From Pseudopedobacter sp038243635 (GTDB lineage: Bacteria > Bacteroidota > Bacteroidia > Sphingobacteriales > Sphingobacteriaceae): a stretch of DNA of 64,000 nt. Of this stretch, positions 47,358 to 55,849 are shown one piece after another. The stretch is taken from NCBI GenBank assembly GCA_038243635.1, contig JBBSQW010000001.1, positions 1 to 64,000 on the forward strand. Direction: 5' to 3'. The stretch's first letter is position 1; each line of letters opens with the position of its first letter. Made by a program: the position numbers and the translations under genes. Under the pieces are notes generated by a model. It saw only the letters and a program-made list of their open reading frames with translations, ran no database searches and was not told where the DNA came from.

Positions 47358-47386
47358 TTAGTTAGTTCTTGAGTGATATTAGAAAA

Positions 47387-47421
47387 GCTGTTCCAATGTA
47401 ATGTTGGGACGGCTTTTTTTT
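47387..47421 (+). terminator. clpC terminator
   Basis: GCTGTTCC (47387-47394) pairs with GGGACGGC (47406-47413) using two G-T pairs and is followed by eight Ts. Confidence 0.8.
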
Positions 47422-47429
47422 GTTTCTTA

Positions 47430-47588
47430 CCGTCATCGCGAGGCTTTTTTCCAGCCGTGGCGATCTCCAACCGACAGAGGCTGGAACTTTGTTAACGCAT
47501 AAGCTGAAAAAAGGGTTTGTGAAAAGGAACTTAGGGATTGCCACAGCGCTTTTACGCTTTTGTCCAACGCTTCGCTTCGCAATGACGG
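47430..47588. repeat. 159-bp element with CCGTCATCGCGA inverted ends
   Basis: CCGTCATCGCGA at 47430-47441 and TCGCAATGACGG at 47577-47588 match as inverted repeats at 11 of 12 positions. The interior has no credible ORF. The ends resemble those of the 80-bp element at 24581-24660. It looks like a miniature non-autonomous element; the rest of the spacer up to 47771 shows nothing else. Confidence 0.65.
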
Positions 47589-47771
47589 TAAATTAAAAAC
47601 CATAGCAAAGAAACAGTTCAGGCATTTTTACAGACTAGCGTAAAAGAACTTTCTAAACGGAAATGGATATTTCTAAAAAAACAAATGCATAATCTAATTC
47701 TGGCGTCTTTTTTGGTATTCTTCCCACATGGGTTATTTTAACCTTTTTAACTCAAACTCCCCCCATTCAAA

Positions 47772-48239
47772 ATGAAAAAATTATTCCCTTTATTCATAGC
47801 ATTTCTAACTTTAAGCGCTTGTAGCAAAAAAATACAACAGTCAGCCGTTGAAACAGAGAACCAAAAATTTGAAGGTGCTGTTGCTGGCCGTGAGAATTAT
47901 AGCGCAATATATCAGTTAGATACAGATGATTCCAAAATAGTTAACAAAGCTTTTCGAAATATCAATAATGCGTTAGAAGATCGACGGTTAATTGGAAAGT
48001 TGAAAATAGAGTTGGTGGCTTTTTCTGGAGGAACGAATGTGATGTTGAAAGGCAGTCCTTATGAAGCAACGCTAAAATCCTTATTACAAAAAGGTGTGAT
48101 TATAGTGCAATGCAATAACTCATTGATTGAGCAAGGATTAAAACGAGATCAGCTTTACCCTTTTATTGGTTTGGTGCCAAGTGGAAATGGAGAGTTAATT
48201 ATTAGGAGTGCACAGGGGTGGGCGATAATTAAGCCTTAA
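47772..48239 (+). CDS. DsrE-family lipoprotein
   Basis: A 155-residue protein with lipobox ending at Cys 17 (TLSAC), so anchored in a membrane on the periplasmic side. Residues about 45-155 have the DsrE/DsrF-like fold: AFRNINNALEDRR, IELVAFSGGTNVMLKGSPY, GVIIVQCNNSLIEQGL and LIIRSAQGWAIIKP. The Cys in VQCNN (about residue 116) is where DsrE-type sulfur carriers have their active Cys. A role in periplasmic sulfur or thiol handling is inference. A terminator follows at 48296. Confidence 0.82.
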   Translation: MKKLFPLFIAFLTLSACSKKIQQSAVETENQKFEGAVAGRENYSAIYQLDTDDSKIVNKAFRNINNALEDRRLIGKLKIELVAFSGGTNVMLKGSPYEATLKSLLQKGVIIVQCNNSLIEQGLKRDQLYPFIGLVPSGNGELIIRSAQGWAIIKP

Positions 48240-48295
48240 ATTTTTACGCAACTGTCGGTAGTATTGAATGAAATATTTCTCCTTGCGTTTTTACT

Positions 48296-48316
48296 AGAGT
48301 CTGAAGACTCTTTTTT
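48296..48316 (+). terminator. Terminator behind the DsrE-like gene
   Basis: AGAGTC, loop TGAA and GACTCT are followed by TTTTTT, 57 bp past the stop codon. Confidence 0.75.
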
Positions 48317-48522
48317 ATTTTAGATCCAACGAGAACGCTACGCTCAACTCTCCAGACAGTAGGGTTTGAGAGAGGAATATCACAGGCAATTTTTTTAAGT
48401 ACAGCGTGTGTTACTTGTTTGTGAGATGTTTCACTTCGTTCATCATGACGAAGGCTCGTTTATAAATTTTCACTTAGCTCAGACAGAGTTTTTCTTGCTA
48501 ATCTTATGACAGAGCATTTATT

Positions 48523-49218
48523 CTAAATCTTAGTCAATCTCCCCAAATAATTATCATTCAAATTTTGATAAACGACCTGTAACTCCCAACCACATTCTTT
48601 AGCGACTTTTCGCATCGTCCATTCATCAATGTAAAGCCAAGAGAACCAATCCCCTTTTTGACCGTTACACTCATATTGGTAATCAGTTTCGCCGTAATAA
48701 GGATCAGCAGTTCTGTCTAAATCTTCGTAGAGATAGGAAACATCAGAAGAATCGAAAAGAATTTGTCCACCTGTATTCAGTAAAGTGCCCGCGTGGTTTA
48801 AGAATAATCTTAAATCATCAATATAACCGCAGAAACCAATGCCGTTCATCATCAGCAAAAGCGTATCGAATTTATCACCTGAAAATCCCATTACATCTGC
48901 ACAAACAATTTTCTCTACGCCACGTAATCGCATCACTTCACAAGCACCTTCAGAAATGTCGATTGCTGTTACCTCAAATCCTTTTTGTTGCAATGCTAGA
49001 GCATGGTTTCCGCTTCCAGCGCCCAAATCCAATACTTTGCCCTTACATAAATCCAAAGCAATCGTTTCTGCTTCTGGCATCACAGCTACATCACGGAAAA
49101 ATATATGAATCGGATATTCTTCCGCTTCGCCATAGTGATTATGAAGCAGAACCCGCTTGGCGGGTTTGCCAGAATAAAAATCTTTTAAAATTGTACCGTA
49201 AAGGTCTTTTTGGAACAT
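48523..49218 (-). CDS. Class I SAM-dependent methyltransferase
   Basis: About 231 residues from the ATG at 49218 (MFQKDLYGTILKDFYSG). Motif I is VLDLGAGSGNHALALQQKG, with AIDISEGACEVM after it and LLLMMNGIGFCG at motif IV. The target is unknown. A longer frame to 49287 adds 23 residues that run into a GCCGAAA-type repeat and do not resemble the family, so I reject that start. A perfect 11-bp inverted repeat lies upstream at 49275-49313. Confidence 0.85.
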   Translation of the reverse strand: MFQKDLYGTILKDFYSGKPAKRVLLHNHYGEAEEYPIHIFFRDVAVMPEAETIALDLCKGKVLDLGAGSGNHALALQQKGFEVTAIDISEGACEVMRLRGVEKIVCADVMGFSGDKFDTLLLMMNGIGFCGYIDDLRLFLNHAGTLLNTGGQILFDSSDVSYLYEDLDRTADPYYGETDYQYECNGQKGDWFSWLYIDEWTMRKVAKECGWELQVVYQNLNDNYLGRLTKI

Positions 49219-49274
49219 CTTTTTTAAGCCGAAAGCCGAAAGCCGAAGGCTTAAAGCAGGTGTGTTTATTATAA

Positions 49275-49313
49275 ATCTCCACTTCAATTATAAAGTATAA
49301 GTGAAGTGGAGAT
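49275..49313. repeat. 11-bp inverted repeat upstream of the methyltransferase
   Basis: ATCTCCACTTC (49275-49285) and GAAGTGGAGAT (49303-49313) are perfect inverted copies with a 17-base AT-rich centre. It lies 57 bp before the chosen start and could be an operator. Confidence 0.5.
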
Positions 49314-49454
49314 CTTAATTTTTAAATTTTGTTTTTCCAACCACCAATTAGAGTAGAGAAATATTCGACCTTGGCTGGTGCGGTTCCGTTGAAATGAATC
49401 CAAGCGCTAACTTTGTAGGCGTGGCTTTTTTATTCAATTTACCAATCTTTTTAA

Positions 49455-49530
49455 TGGCTTTGCATCCGCTTCGCTCAAGTTTGTTTACTTTTTTTAGCTA
49501 AAGAAAAAAAGTAAAACCAGCGGTAGCGCT
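49455..49530. repeat. Dispersed A/T hairpin with conserved flanks
   Basis: TTTACTTTTTTT (49484-49495) pairs with AAAAAAAGTAAA (49504-49515). The left flank GCATCCGCTTCGCTCAAG is the reverse complement of the flank at 42137-42155, and the right flank AGCGGTAGCG resembles that at 42537. It is a third copy of the hairpin family. Confidence 0.6.
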
Positions 49531-49571
49531 ACTCTAACAGCGAAGCAGTCTTGTGTCTATTGTCTCAAATC

Positions 49572-50096
49572 TTACTTTATCTCCTCTTTCACACTCCCAC
49601 AACTCATCATTTTACTTCCGTAAAAAGGATTTTGGATTTTCTTTTCGCTTGCCAACCAATAACCACCGTTATTATCGTTCGCCATTGGGCAAAACTGCTT
49701 GTAAACTACGCCGCTTTCAATTTTTGATTTCTTGAAAGCGTCTGCCAATTCATTAGACAATTCACTAAACTTTGCTCTTTTGCCTTTCAAGTCTTTTGCA
49801 TCAACCACTTTGCTAATATATTTAGAAGTGATGTTGGCATCTTTTAAAGCTGTCGCCAACATACCAGCGCCAGCTGTAGCTTCTTTATCGTCCTCGTTTA
49901 CTAAAGCAGTTTTTAAATGTATATAATGTTGGTAAACTTCGTTCACTTTTGCATCCGCAAATTTTGGATTTACCGATGCTTGCTCACCAGTCATTTCAGT
50001 GCTTTCAGTATTCGCGGTGTTTGCAGATGGGTTTGTGCAGGCATAAGCGCTGTAAATCATTCCGGTAAGGGCCAAGCCCATGATGTAATTTTTCAT
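49572..50096 (-). CDS. DUF3347-family lipoprotein (metal efflux cluster)
   Basis: A 174-residue protein starting with a short signal and lipobox ending at Cys 20 (SAYAC). The helical DUF3347 domain (about 45-140, VNEVYQHYIHLKTALVNEDD) is followed by a C-terminal region with FCPMANDNNGGYWLASEK and MMSCG. In relatives DUF3347 is fused or adjacent to copper-efflux adaptors and thought to hold metal in the periplasm. It is the last gene of the cluster, 24 bp behind the second adaptor. Confidence 0.85.
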   Translation of the reverse strand: MKNYIMGLALTGMIYSAYACTNPSANTANTESTEMTGEQASVNPKFADAKVNEVYQHYIHLKTALVNEDDKEATAGAGMLATALKDANITSKYISKVVDAKDLKGKRAKFSELSNELADAFKKSKIESGVVYKQFCPMANDNNGGYWLASEKKIQNPFYGSKMMSCGSVKEEIK

Positions 50097-50120
50097 TTGT
50101 TATTTATTTAAGGTTTTATA

Positions 50121-51290
50121 TTAATTATTTTTTCCTGTTCTTAGTTTGTATTCGCTTTCCAAAAGATAGGCTCCGCTTATTACCAACGCTCCGCCTGTTG
50201 CCAAGCTATCTTTTAGCAACACCTTATCCTCATTTTCAGAAGCAATTTCTACAGCTTTTCGCACAAAGCCATGATCGCTTTTTAACCAAACGTAAGCGCC
50301 TTTTTCTGTACGGATAACGGCATTAACGGGTAAAGTTAGCGCATCTTTACGAGTATTACTATTTAATGTGACACTTGCTTTCATTCCGGGGAAATACTGT
50401 TGATTTTGGTTGGTAATACTGCTACGTAAAGCAATAATTTGGCTGTTACTGTTTAATTGCGGACTTAAAAACTCCACCTTAGCGCCATGTTGGTTTCCAT
50501 TGATTTCTATAGTAATTGGGTCGTTTATTTTAATGTTTTTTCCTTCAAGCGCATATAAATCAGCTTCAATCCAAATTTTGTTCAAGTTTTCTAAAGTAAA
50601 TACCGGTATTCCCTCGGTTACGTATTGCCCTTCTGCGATAGCAATTGCTGTAATCACTCCGCTTTCTTGTGCATACACAGTAATGTGCGCCTCTTGCATA
50701 TTGTCTTTAATTTTGGCGATGTCATTATTACTTAGACCAAACAATTGTAACTTGCTTTTGCTTCCGTCAGTTAGTTTCTTATAAATACTTTCTGATGGAA
50801 ACTCAGTTTGGAGCTTTTTATTCAGCAGGTATTCTTTCTGTAAGGCCAGCAATTCTTCGCTGTAAATCTGGTACAGTGGTGCACCTTTTTTAACGCTTGC
50901 GCCGATTTCTTGTTGGTAGAGTTTATCTACTCTTCCTTTAAATCGACTAGAAACCACGAACGTACTTTCTGGATTACTTACCACGCGGGCATTTAAAAGT
51001 GTAGTGTTTTGGTAAGCACCGGCCTCCATTTCTTGTGTTTTGATGTTGGCCAATTTGATTTGGTTGTCGTCTAAAACGATTTCATCGGCGTTGGTGTCTT
51101 GTACTTTTACTAAATCCATTCCACAAATAGGGCAGGAGCCCGGTTTGTCATCCACAATCTGTGGATGCATAGGACAAGTATATGTTACTTTTTCTGATGT
51201 GCTGTGGTCGTGTTTTGCGTTGCTTGCATCGCTGCAAGATATTGCAAACAGAGCGACGACTAAAATAAGCATGTTGATACCGTTTTTCAT
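50121..51290 (-). CDS. RND metal-efflux periplasmic adaptor (CusB-type)
   Basis: At 389 residues it has a lipobox at Cys 19 (LFAISC), a heavy-metal-binding domain (about 35-65) with YTCPMHPQIVDDKPGSCPIC and GMDL, then the barrel-sandwich and hairpin typical of membrane-fusion proteins. It should bridge the CusA-type pump and TolC and may pass Cu(I) to the pump through the CPMHP/CPICGM cysteines and methionines. Its ATG overlaps the stop of a second, paralogous adaptor by 4 bp. Confidence 0.9.
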   Translation of the reverse strand: MKNGINMLILVVALFAISCSDASNAKHDHSTSEKVTYTCPMHPQIVDDKPGSCPICGMDLVKVQDTNADEIVLDDNQIKLANIKTQEMEAGAYQNTTLLNARVVSNPESTFVVSSRFKGRVDKLYQQEIGASVKKGAPLYQIYSEELLALQKEYLLNKKLQTEFPSESIYKKLTDGSKSKLQLFGLSNNDIAKIKDNMQEAHITVYAQESGVITAIAIAEGQYVTEGIPVFTLENLNKIWIEADLYALEGKNIKINDPITIEINGNQHGAKVEFLSPQLNSNSQIIALRSSITNQNQQYFPGMKASVTLNSNTRKDALTLPVNAVIRTEKGAYVWLKSDHGFVRKAVEIASENEDKVLLKDSLATGGALVISGAYLLESEYKLRTGKNN

Positions 51291-52702
51291 TTGCTGTTTA
51301 TAAAGCTTTCGCTGTCTGTTAAATAACTGGCATTTTTCACAATTTCATCGCCTTGAGTTAAACCTTTTGTTATTAAAATCTGGCTTTCTGCCTTCGCTGA
51401 GATCTGAACTTCCTTAGTTTTTAATCCCTTTTCTGTTTTGATGAAAACGAGGTTTTTTTCTCCGGATTGGTAAACGGACTGCTGAGAAACCCAAAGTCCG
51501 CTGATTGTCGCATGTTTTAAATTTGCAGTTGCTAACTCGCCTATTTTATATTGATGTTTTTGATTATTGAGCGCTACCCGAATGATTTTGTAATTCTGGT
51601 TGTTTTTAAAAAATGGTTGAATGAAATTGATACGATTTTTGGTGTTTTGTTCTCCAATTTTAAGACTCAACTCAGTCCCGACTTTTAGCCAGTCACTTTC
51701 TAAAGTATTGGTATAAAACTCCGCCCATAAACTACTATCATTAAAAACTTTAAATAATAAATCTCCACTATTGATGTATTGCCCTTCTCTAATGGTTAGG
51801 GGATTATTTGCAGATTGTAAATTCCCGTCATTGTTCGCTTCAGGGTTTAAAAGATAACCGCTGTAATTGCTGTAAATATTGACGGTATAATCTGCTTTCC
51901 CAGTTTGAAGGATGTCATTAATTTGCGGAGTAGAAACGCCTAACAAGCTCAACTTTGCTTTAGTTTGATTAAGTAATTCATTGTCGCCTTTAGACTTTAA
52001 AAAAAGCAATTCTTGCTGAATAGCTACCAACTCTGCACTGTAAACTTTCAGTAATAGTTGACCCTTTTTTACGGGCTCAAAATTATACTTCACATAGCTT
52101 TTCTCAATTCTGCCGCTTACCCTTGCCGAAATACTTTTTACTTGGTTAGTGTTGTAGGTAACACTTCCGCTCATTGAAAGCTCAGGAGCGTATGAAGATT
52201 CTTTTACTATTATCGTTTCGGTTGTAGTATCACTACCATTTCCAATCGCGAGCAGACTATCTACCGAATGTGTTGAATGGTGACCCCGAATTGGAGTTAA
52301 ATCCATTCCGCAAATAGGACAACTTCCCGGTTCATTTTCGACAATCTGTGGATGCATAGAACAAGTGTATTGCTGGTGCTGCTGCTGTTCTGCAGTTTGC
52401 TTAACGTCTGAATTACACGAACCGATTAACAACATCAGTGCGATGAAAGGAATGCTGAGTAACGAATCGGTAACCCTGAAACTTCGGCTAAAACCGTCTT
52501 TCCAGGAATTTAATCCTCTCTCAATATGCTCCCAAACAGCTTTAACATTCAGTAAGTATCTTTGCTCCTGACTCTTTTTTTCTAAAACGCCCAACAAGGG
52601 TCTTGGCTCTTGGCTCTTGCATTTAAATTCTCTCGAAAAGCATCTTAATATTAAATACTCATTACTCAATACTAATCTCTTATCTCTCCACATTCTTCTC
52701 AT
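51287..52702 (-). CDS. Second RND metal-efflux adaptor (CusB-type) with odd N-terminus
   Basis: The frame is 471 residues. From about 95 it is a normal adaptor: lipobox-like ALMLLIGSC, metal domain YTCSMHPQIVENEPGSCPIC, then hairpin and beta-barrel domains. Residues 1-80 (KSQEPRPLLGVLEKKSQEQR and following) look like translated spacer, overlap tolC by 23 bp and match no family. No internal ATG gives a proper signal peptide: the one at 52435 leaves only MLLIGSC. The true start is therefore unclear and a non-ATG start is possible. It is paralogous to the adaptor at 50121. Confidence 0.8.
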   Translation of the reverse strand: MRRMWRDKRLVLSNEYLILRCFSREFKCKSQEPRPLLGVLEKKSQEQRYLLNVKAVWEHIERGLNSWKDGFSRSFRVTDSLLSIPFIALMLLIGSCNSDVKQTAEQQQHQQYTCSMHPQIVENEPGSCPICGMDLTPIRGHHSTHSVDSLLAIGNGSDTTTETIIVKESSYAPELSMSGSVTYNTNQVKSISARVSGRIEKSYVKYNFEPVKKGQLLLKVYSAELVAIQQELLFLKSKGDNELLNQTKAKLSLLGVSTPQINDILQTGKADYTVNIYSNYSGYLLNPEANNDGNLQSANNPLTIREGQYINSGDLLFKVFNDSSLWAEFYTNTLESDWLKVGTELSLKIGEQNTKNRINFIQPFFKNNQNYKIIRVALNNQKHQYKIGELATANLKHATISGLWVSQQSVYQSGEKNLVFIKTEKGLKTKEVQISAKAESQILITKGLTQGDEIVKNASYLTDSESFINSK

Positions 52703-53927
52703 ACTCTACGTACATTTTAAAATATTCGTTATACAAATTGAGATAATCAATTTGGGCATCATTTACCTCTTTCCAGCTAATTAACACTGCGCTTAAATCC
52801 GTTTTGTTTTCTTGATAATTTAGCATCATCACCTCGTAACTCATCTGTAATGAAGGTATAATGTGCTTTTGATAAGTCTCTAACTCCGTACTAATGTGCG
52901 CCAAATGCTGTTCGTAGCTCTTGATCAAACCAGTTAGCTTGTTTTGGATGTTATTTTTTTGAAGCTGTAAGGCGTTACGTTCGAACTGGTTTGCTTTCAA
53001 TTTACTTTTATATCCTTTTGCAGACCATGGTGCAATTGGAATACTGATGCCAGCCATTAATGAGAATTCATTCGGCATCGTGTTGCTATAAGTAATCATG
53101 TGGTCAAAAGAAATGTTGAAACTAGGTTTAGCTTCGTTCGCAATCATTTTATTAGCCAGTTGTAAACTATTGATTTGGGCTTCTGCTTCTTGCATCACAC
53201 TTCTATTTGCTACGACGGAATCCACATTTTCTGCCAAATAATGGCTAATAGTTAGCGACGTATCCAATTTCAAAGGATTGTTGTAATCGTTATTCATCAA
53301 TACATTTAATCTTATTTTACCGATATGTGCATTCGCCAAAGCTGTAGTCAGTTTATTACTAGCCTCATAAACTTTAGCATCTAAAGCGTAAATCTGTGCT
53401 AAATCTGCTTTGTTGTAAGTGTACCTAATGTTCGCTACTTTCTTTAGGTTAGTCAGAATCTCCATATTCTTAGCAATGAAACCAGCTTTCTTTTCTTCTA
53501 AAATCACTTCGTAATAAAAGGAGCGAGCCAATGCTTTCAACTCGTTTAAGTTATTGCTTTGTTGCGCTTTAGTAATCGCTGTTTGAACGGATAAATAATC
53601 CTTTTCACTTTGGCTTTTACTCCTGTTCAATATTTCTTGTTGTGCCGTAACCATAAAAGAACCGCCACGTAAACTGCTTTCCCGTCCAAAATTATTGTAG
53701 GGAGTCATATTTGTCCCCACACCAATCATCGGCGCTTTCCAAGCACCAGCACTTGCAACCAAAGCATTCTGCTGTTTTACTTGTTCATCGTAGATTTTTA
53801 ATTCTGGATTATTGGTTTCGATTGCTTTTAAAACAGAATCTATTGAAATAATATCTTGTGCTGATAAGCTCAAATGAACCGTCAATAGCAACGAGAGCGT
53901 AATTAAAATATTTCTAATGAGTAACAT
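52680..53927 (-). CDS. TolC-family outer-membrane efflux protein
   Basis: A 415-residue protein with signal peptide (about 1-23, cleavage near LSAQ). The two outer-membrane-efflux repeats are visible as ISIDSVLKAIETNNPELKIY near the start and a second helical repeat from about 205. It is shorter than E. coli TolC, as in CusC/CzcC-type exporters of Bacteroidota. It completes the tripartite pump with the CusA-type protein and the adaptors. Its start overlaps the pump frame by 14 bp. Confidence 0.9.
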   Translation of the reverse strand: MLLIRNILITLSLLLTVHLSLSAQDIISIDSVLKAIETNNPELKIYDEQVKQQNALVASAGAWKAPMIGVGTNMTPYNNFGRESSLRGGSFMVTAQQEILNRSKSQSEKDYLSVQTAITKAQQSNNLNELKALARSFYYEVILEEKKAGFIAKNMEILTNLKKVANIRYTYNKADLAQIYALDAKVYEASNKLTTALANAHIGKIRLNVLMNNDYNNPLKLDTSLTISHYLAENVDSVVANRSVMQEAEAQINSLQLANKMIANEAKPSFNISFDHMITYSNTMPNEFSLMAGISIPIAPWSAKGYKSKLKANQFERNALQLQKNNIQNKLTGLIKSYEQHLAHISTELETYQKHIIPSLQMSYEVMMLNYQENKTDLSAVLISWKEVNDAQIDYLNLYNEYFKMYVEYEKNVER

Positions 53928-55848
53928 CCATCACCTCCATCTTTCCAAATTTTTTAAGCTCATACTCTTTGGTCATTAAAAATATGAGTGGTGTAACTAA
54001 TAAAATGTGGGTGGACGAGGTTAAAACGCCGCCAATCATTGGTAACACAATAGGGATCATCACATCACTACCCACACCATTGCTCCATAAAACCGGAACT
54101 AATCCAAAAAGTGCGACGCACACTGTCATGATTTTCGGTCGCAAACGTTTAGCTGCACCCATGATTACATATTCCTTAATGTCTTCTTTAGTGATGGTTT
54201 CTCTACTATTGCCTTTTTCTTTTACCAACTGTTGCATGGCATCGTTTAAATAAATTACCATTACCACGCCCGTTTGCACCGCAATTCCAAATAAGGCAAT
54301 AAAACCCACCGCAACTGCTATAGATAAATTAACTCCATAAAAGTAAACGATATAAGCACCGCCAATTAACGCAAATGGTATGGTAACCAAGCTTAAGAAA
54401 GCTTCACGGATAGAGTTGAATGCTAAGTATAAAGCCAGAAGAATAATAACTAGGACAACTGGTAGTATGAGCAATAGCGTTTTTTCTCCACGAATCAAAT
54501 TTTCGTATTGTCCGCTCCATTCTACAAAATAGCCTTTTGGTAAACTCAACTCACTATCAACACGATTCTTTGCTTCATTTACTGTACTTCCTAAATCACG
54601 ATCACGCACATTAAACATTACCGCACCTCGCAACAAAGCATTTTCTGAAGTAATCATTGGTGGGCCATCAGCAAATGAGAAATCTACCACATTTGAAAGT
54701 GGAATAATGCCGGCGTCTGGCGAATTAATAGGAATACGCTTTAATTTTGCAATGCTGTTTCGGTAATCTTCTCCCAAACGAATAGAAATCCCAAAACGTT
54801 CTCTACCCTCAATAGTACTTGCAAAAGCAACTCCGCCAATTGCAGATTCTACAATTTTATTTACGTCATTGACTGTTAATCCATAACGAGTTAAAGCATT
54901 TCTATTAATGTTAGCATTTAAATATTTTCCGCCGGTTACAGGTTCTACATAAAGGTCTTTAATGCCGTTTATTCCGCCTAGCTTCTCTTTGATTTGTTCT
55001 TCTACGTTTGCAATTTCCTTTAAATCCTGACCGTAAACTTTAATACCCACATCCGTACGGATTCCGGTAGAAAGCATATTAATACGGTTGATGATGGGTT
55101 GTGTCCATCCGTTTACCACACCTGGAATCTGAAGTTTACTGTCCAACTCTTCCACGATTTTTTTCTTGGTCATCCCTTCTCGCCATTGGTTTTTGGGTTT
55201 CAGCTGAATGATAGTTTCAATCATGCTGATAGGAGAGTTGTCGGTTGCAGTACTTGCCCGACCGGCTTTTCCTAAAACTTGTTCCACCTCTGGCGTAGCC
55301 TTGATAATTTTATCCTGAACCTGCAAAATACGCTTGATCTCAGAGTTGGAAACATCTGGTAAGGTGACCGGCATAAATAGGATAGATTGTTCATCCAAAG
55401 GCGGCATAAACTCTCTTCCTAAACTAAATAACAAAGGAATGCTGATTACCAAAGCCAAAATATTGACGCCAATAGTTGTCTTTCTGTATTTCAGACAGGC
55501 TTTAATGGCCGGTTCGTAAATACGTTCTAAAAAACGATTGATTGGGTTATAACTATCTGGTCTAAAATTCCCTTTCATAAAAAAGGAAATTAAAACTGGC
55601 GCCAAGGTGATTACCAACAAGGCATCCACTATTAAAATGAAAGTTTTGGTATAAGCCAAAGGATGAAAAAGCTTTCCTTCTTGCCCCGTTAATAAAAACA
55701 CAGGTAAAAATGAGGCAATAATAATTACCGTGGAGAAAAAGACTCCTCTGGAAACCTGCTTACAAGCTCTTTCGATAATATTGAGACGTTCCTGATTGTC
55801 CAGTTTAACGAAATTTTCACCGGAACTTTTCTTAAATATATTCTTCAT
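53914..55848 (-). CDS. CusA-type RND metal pump, C-terminal part
   Basis: About 644 residues from ATG 55848 (MKNIFKKSSGENFVKLDNQE). It contains membrane helices 5-12 of a heavy-metal RND pump with SFLPVFLLTGQEGKLFHPLAYTK-like sequence, split here from the N-part, the second porter domain (EFMPPLDEQSILFMPVTLPD, STGIRTDVGIKVYGQDL) and FGIAVQTGVVMVIYL. It lacks helices 1-4, so it needs the product of 55850-57142. The frame extends to 55932 in the overlap, but those 28 residues are out-of-frame sequence. Confidence 0.82.
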   Translation of the reverse strand: MKNIFKKSSGENFVKLDNQERLNIIERACKQVSRGVFFSTVIIIASFLPVFLLTGQEGKLFHPLAYTKTFILIVDALLVITLAPVLISFFMKGNFRPDSYNPINRFLERIYEPAIKACLKYRKTTIGVNILALVISIPLLFSLGREFMPPLDEQSILFMPVTLPDVSNSEIKRILQVQDKIIKATPEVEQVLGKAGRASTATDNSPISMIETIIQLKPKNQWREGMTKKKIVEELDSKLQIPGVVNGWTQPIINRINMLSTGIRTDVGIKVYGQDLKEIANVEEQIKEKLGGINGIKDLYVEPVTGGKYLNANINRNALTRYGLTVNDVNKIVESAIGGVAFASTIEGRERFGISIRLGEDYRNSIAKLKRIPINSPDAGIIPLSNVVDFSFADGPPMITSENALLRGAVMFNVRDRDLGSTVNEAKNRVDSELSLPKGYFVEWSGQYENLIRGEKTLLLILPVVLVIILLALYLAFNSIREAFLSLVTIPFALIGGAYIVYFYGVNLSIAVAVGFIALFGIAVQTGVVMVIYLNDAMQQLVKEKGNSRETITKEDIKEYVIMGAAKRLRPKIMTVCVALFGLVPVLWSNGVGSDVMIPIVLPMIGGVLTSSTHILLVTPLIFLMTKEYELKKFGKMEVMDVTH

Positions 55849-55849
55849 G

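Noticed and set aside
47362..47544. 60-codon minus-strand frame behind clpC
   Set aside because: Lies over the terminator and the CCGTCAT element; translated repeat.
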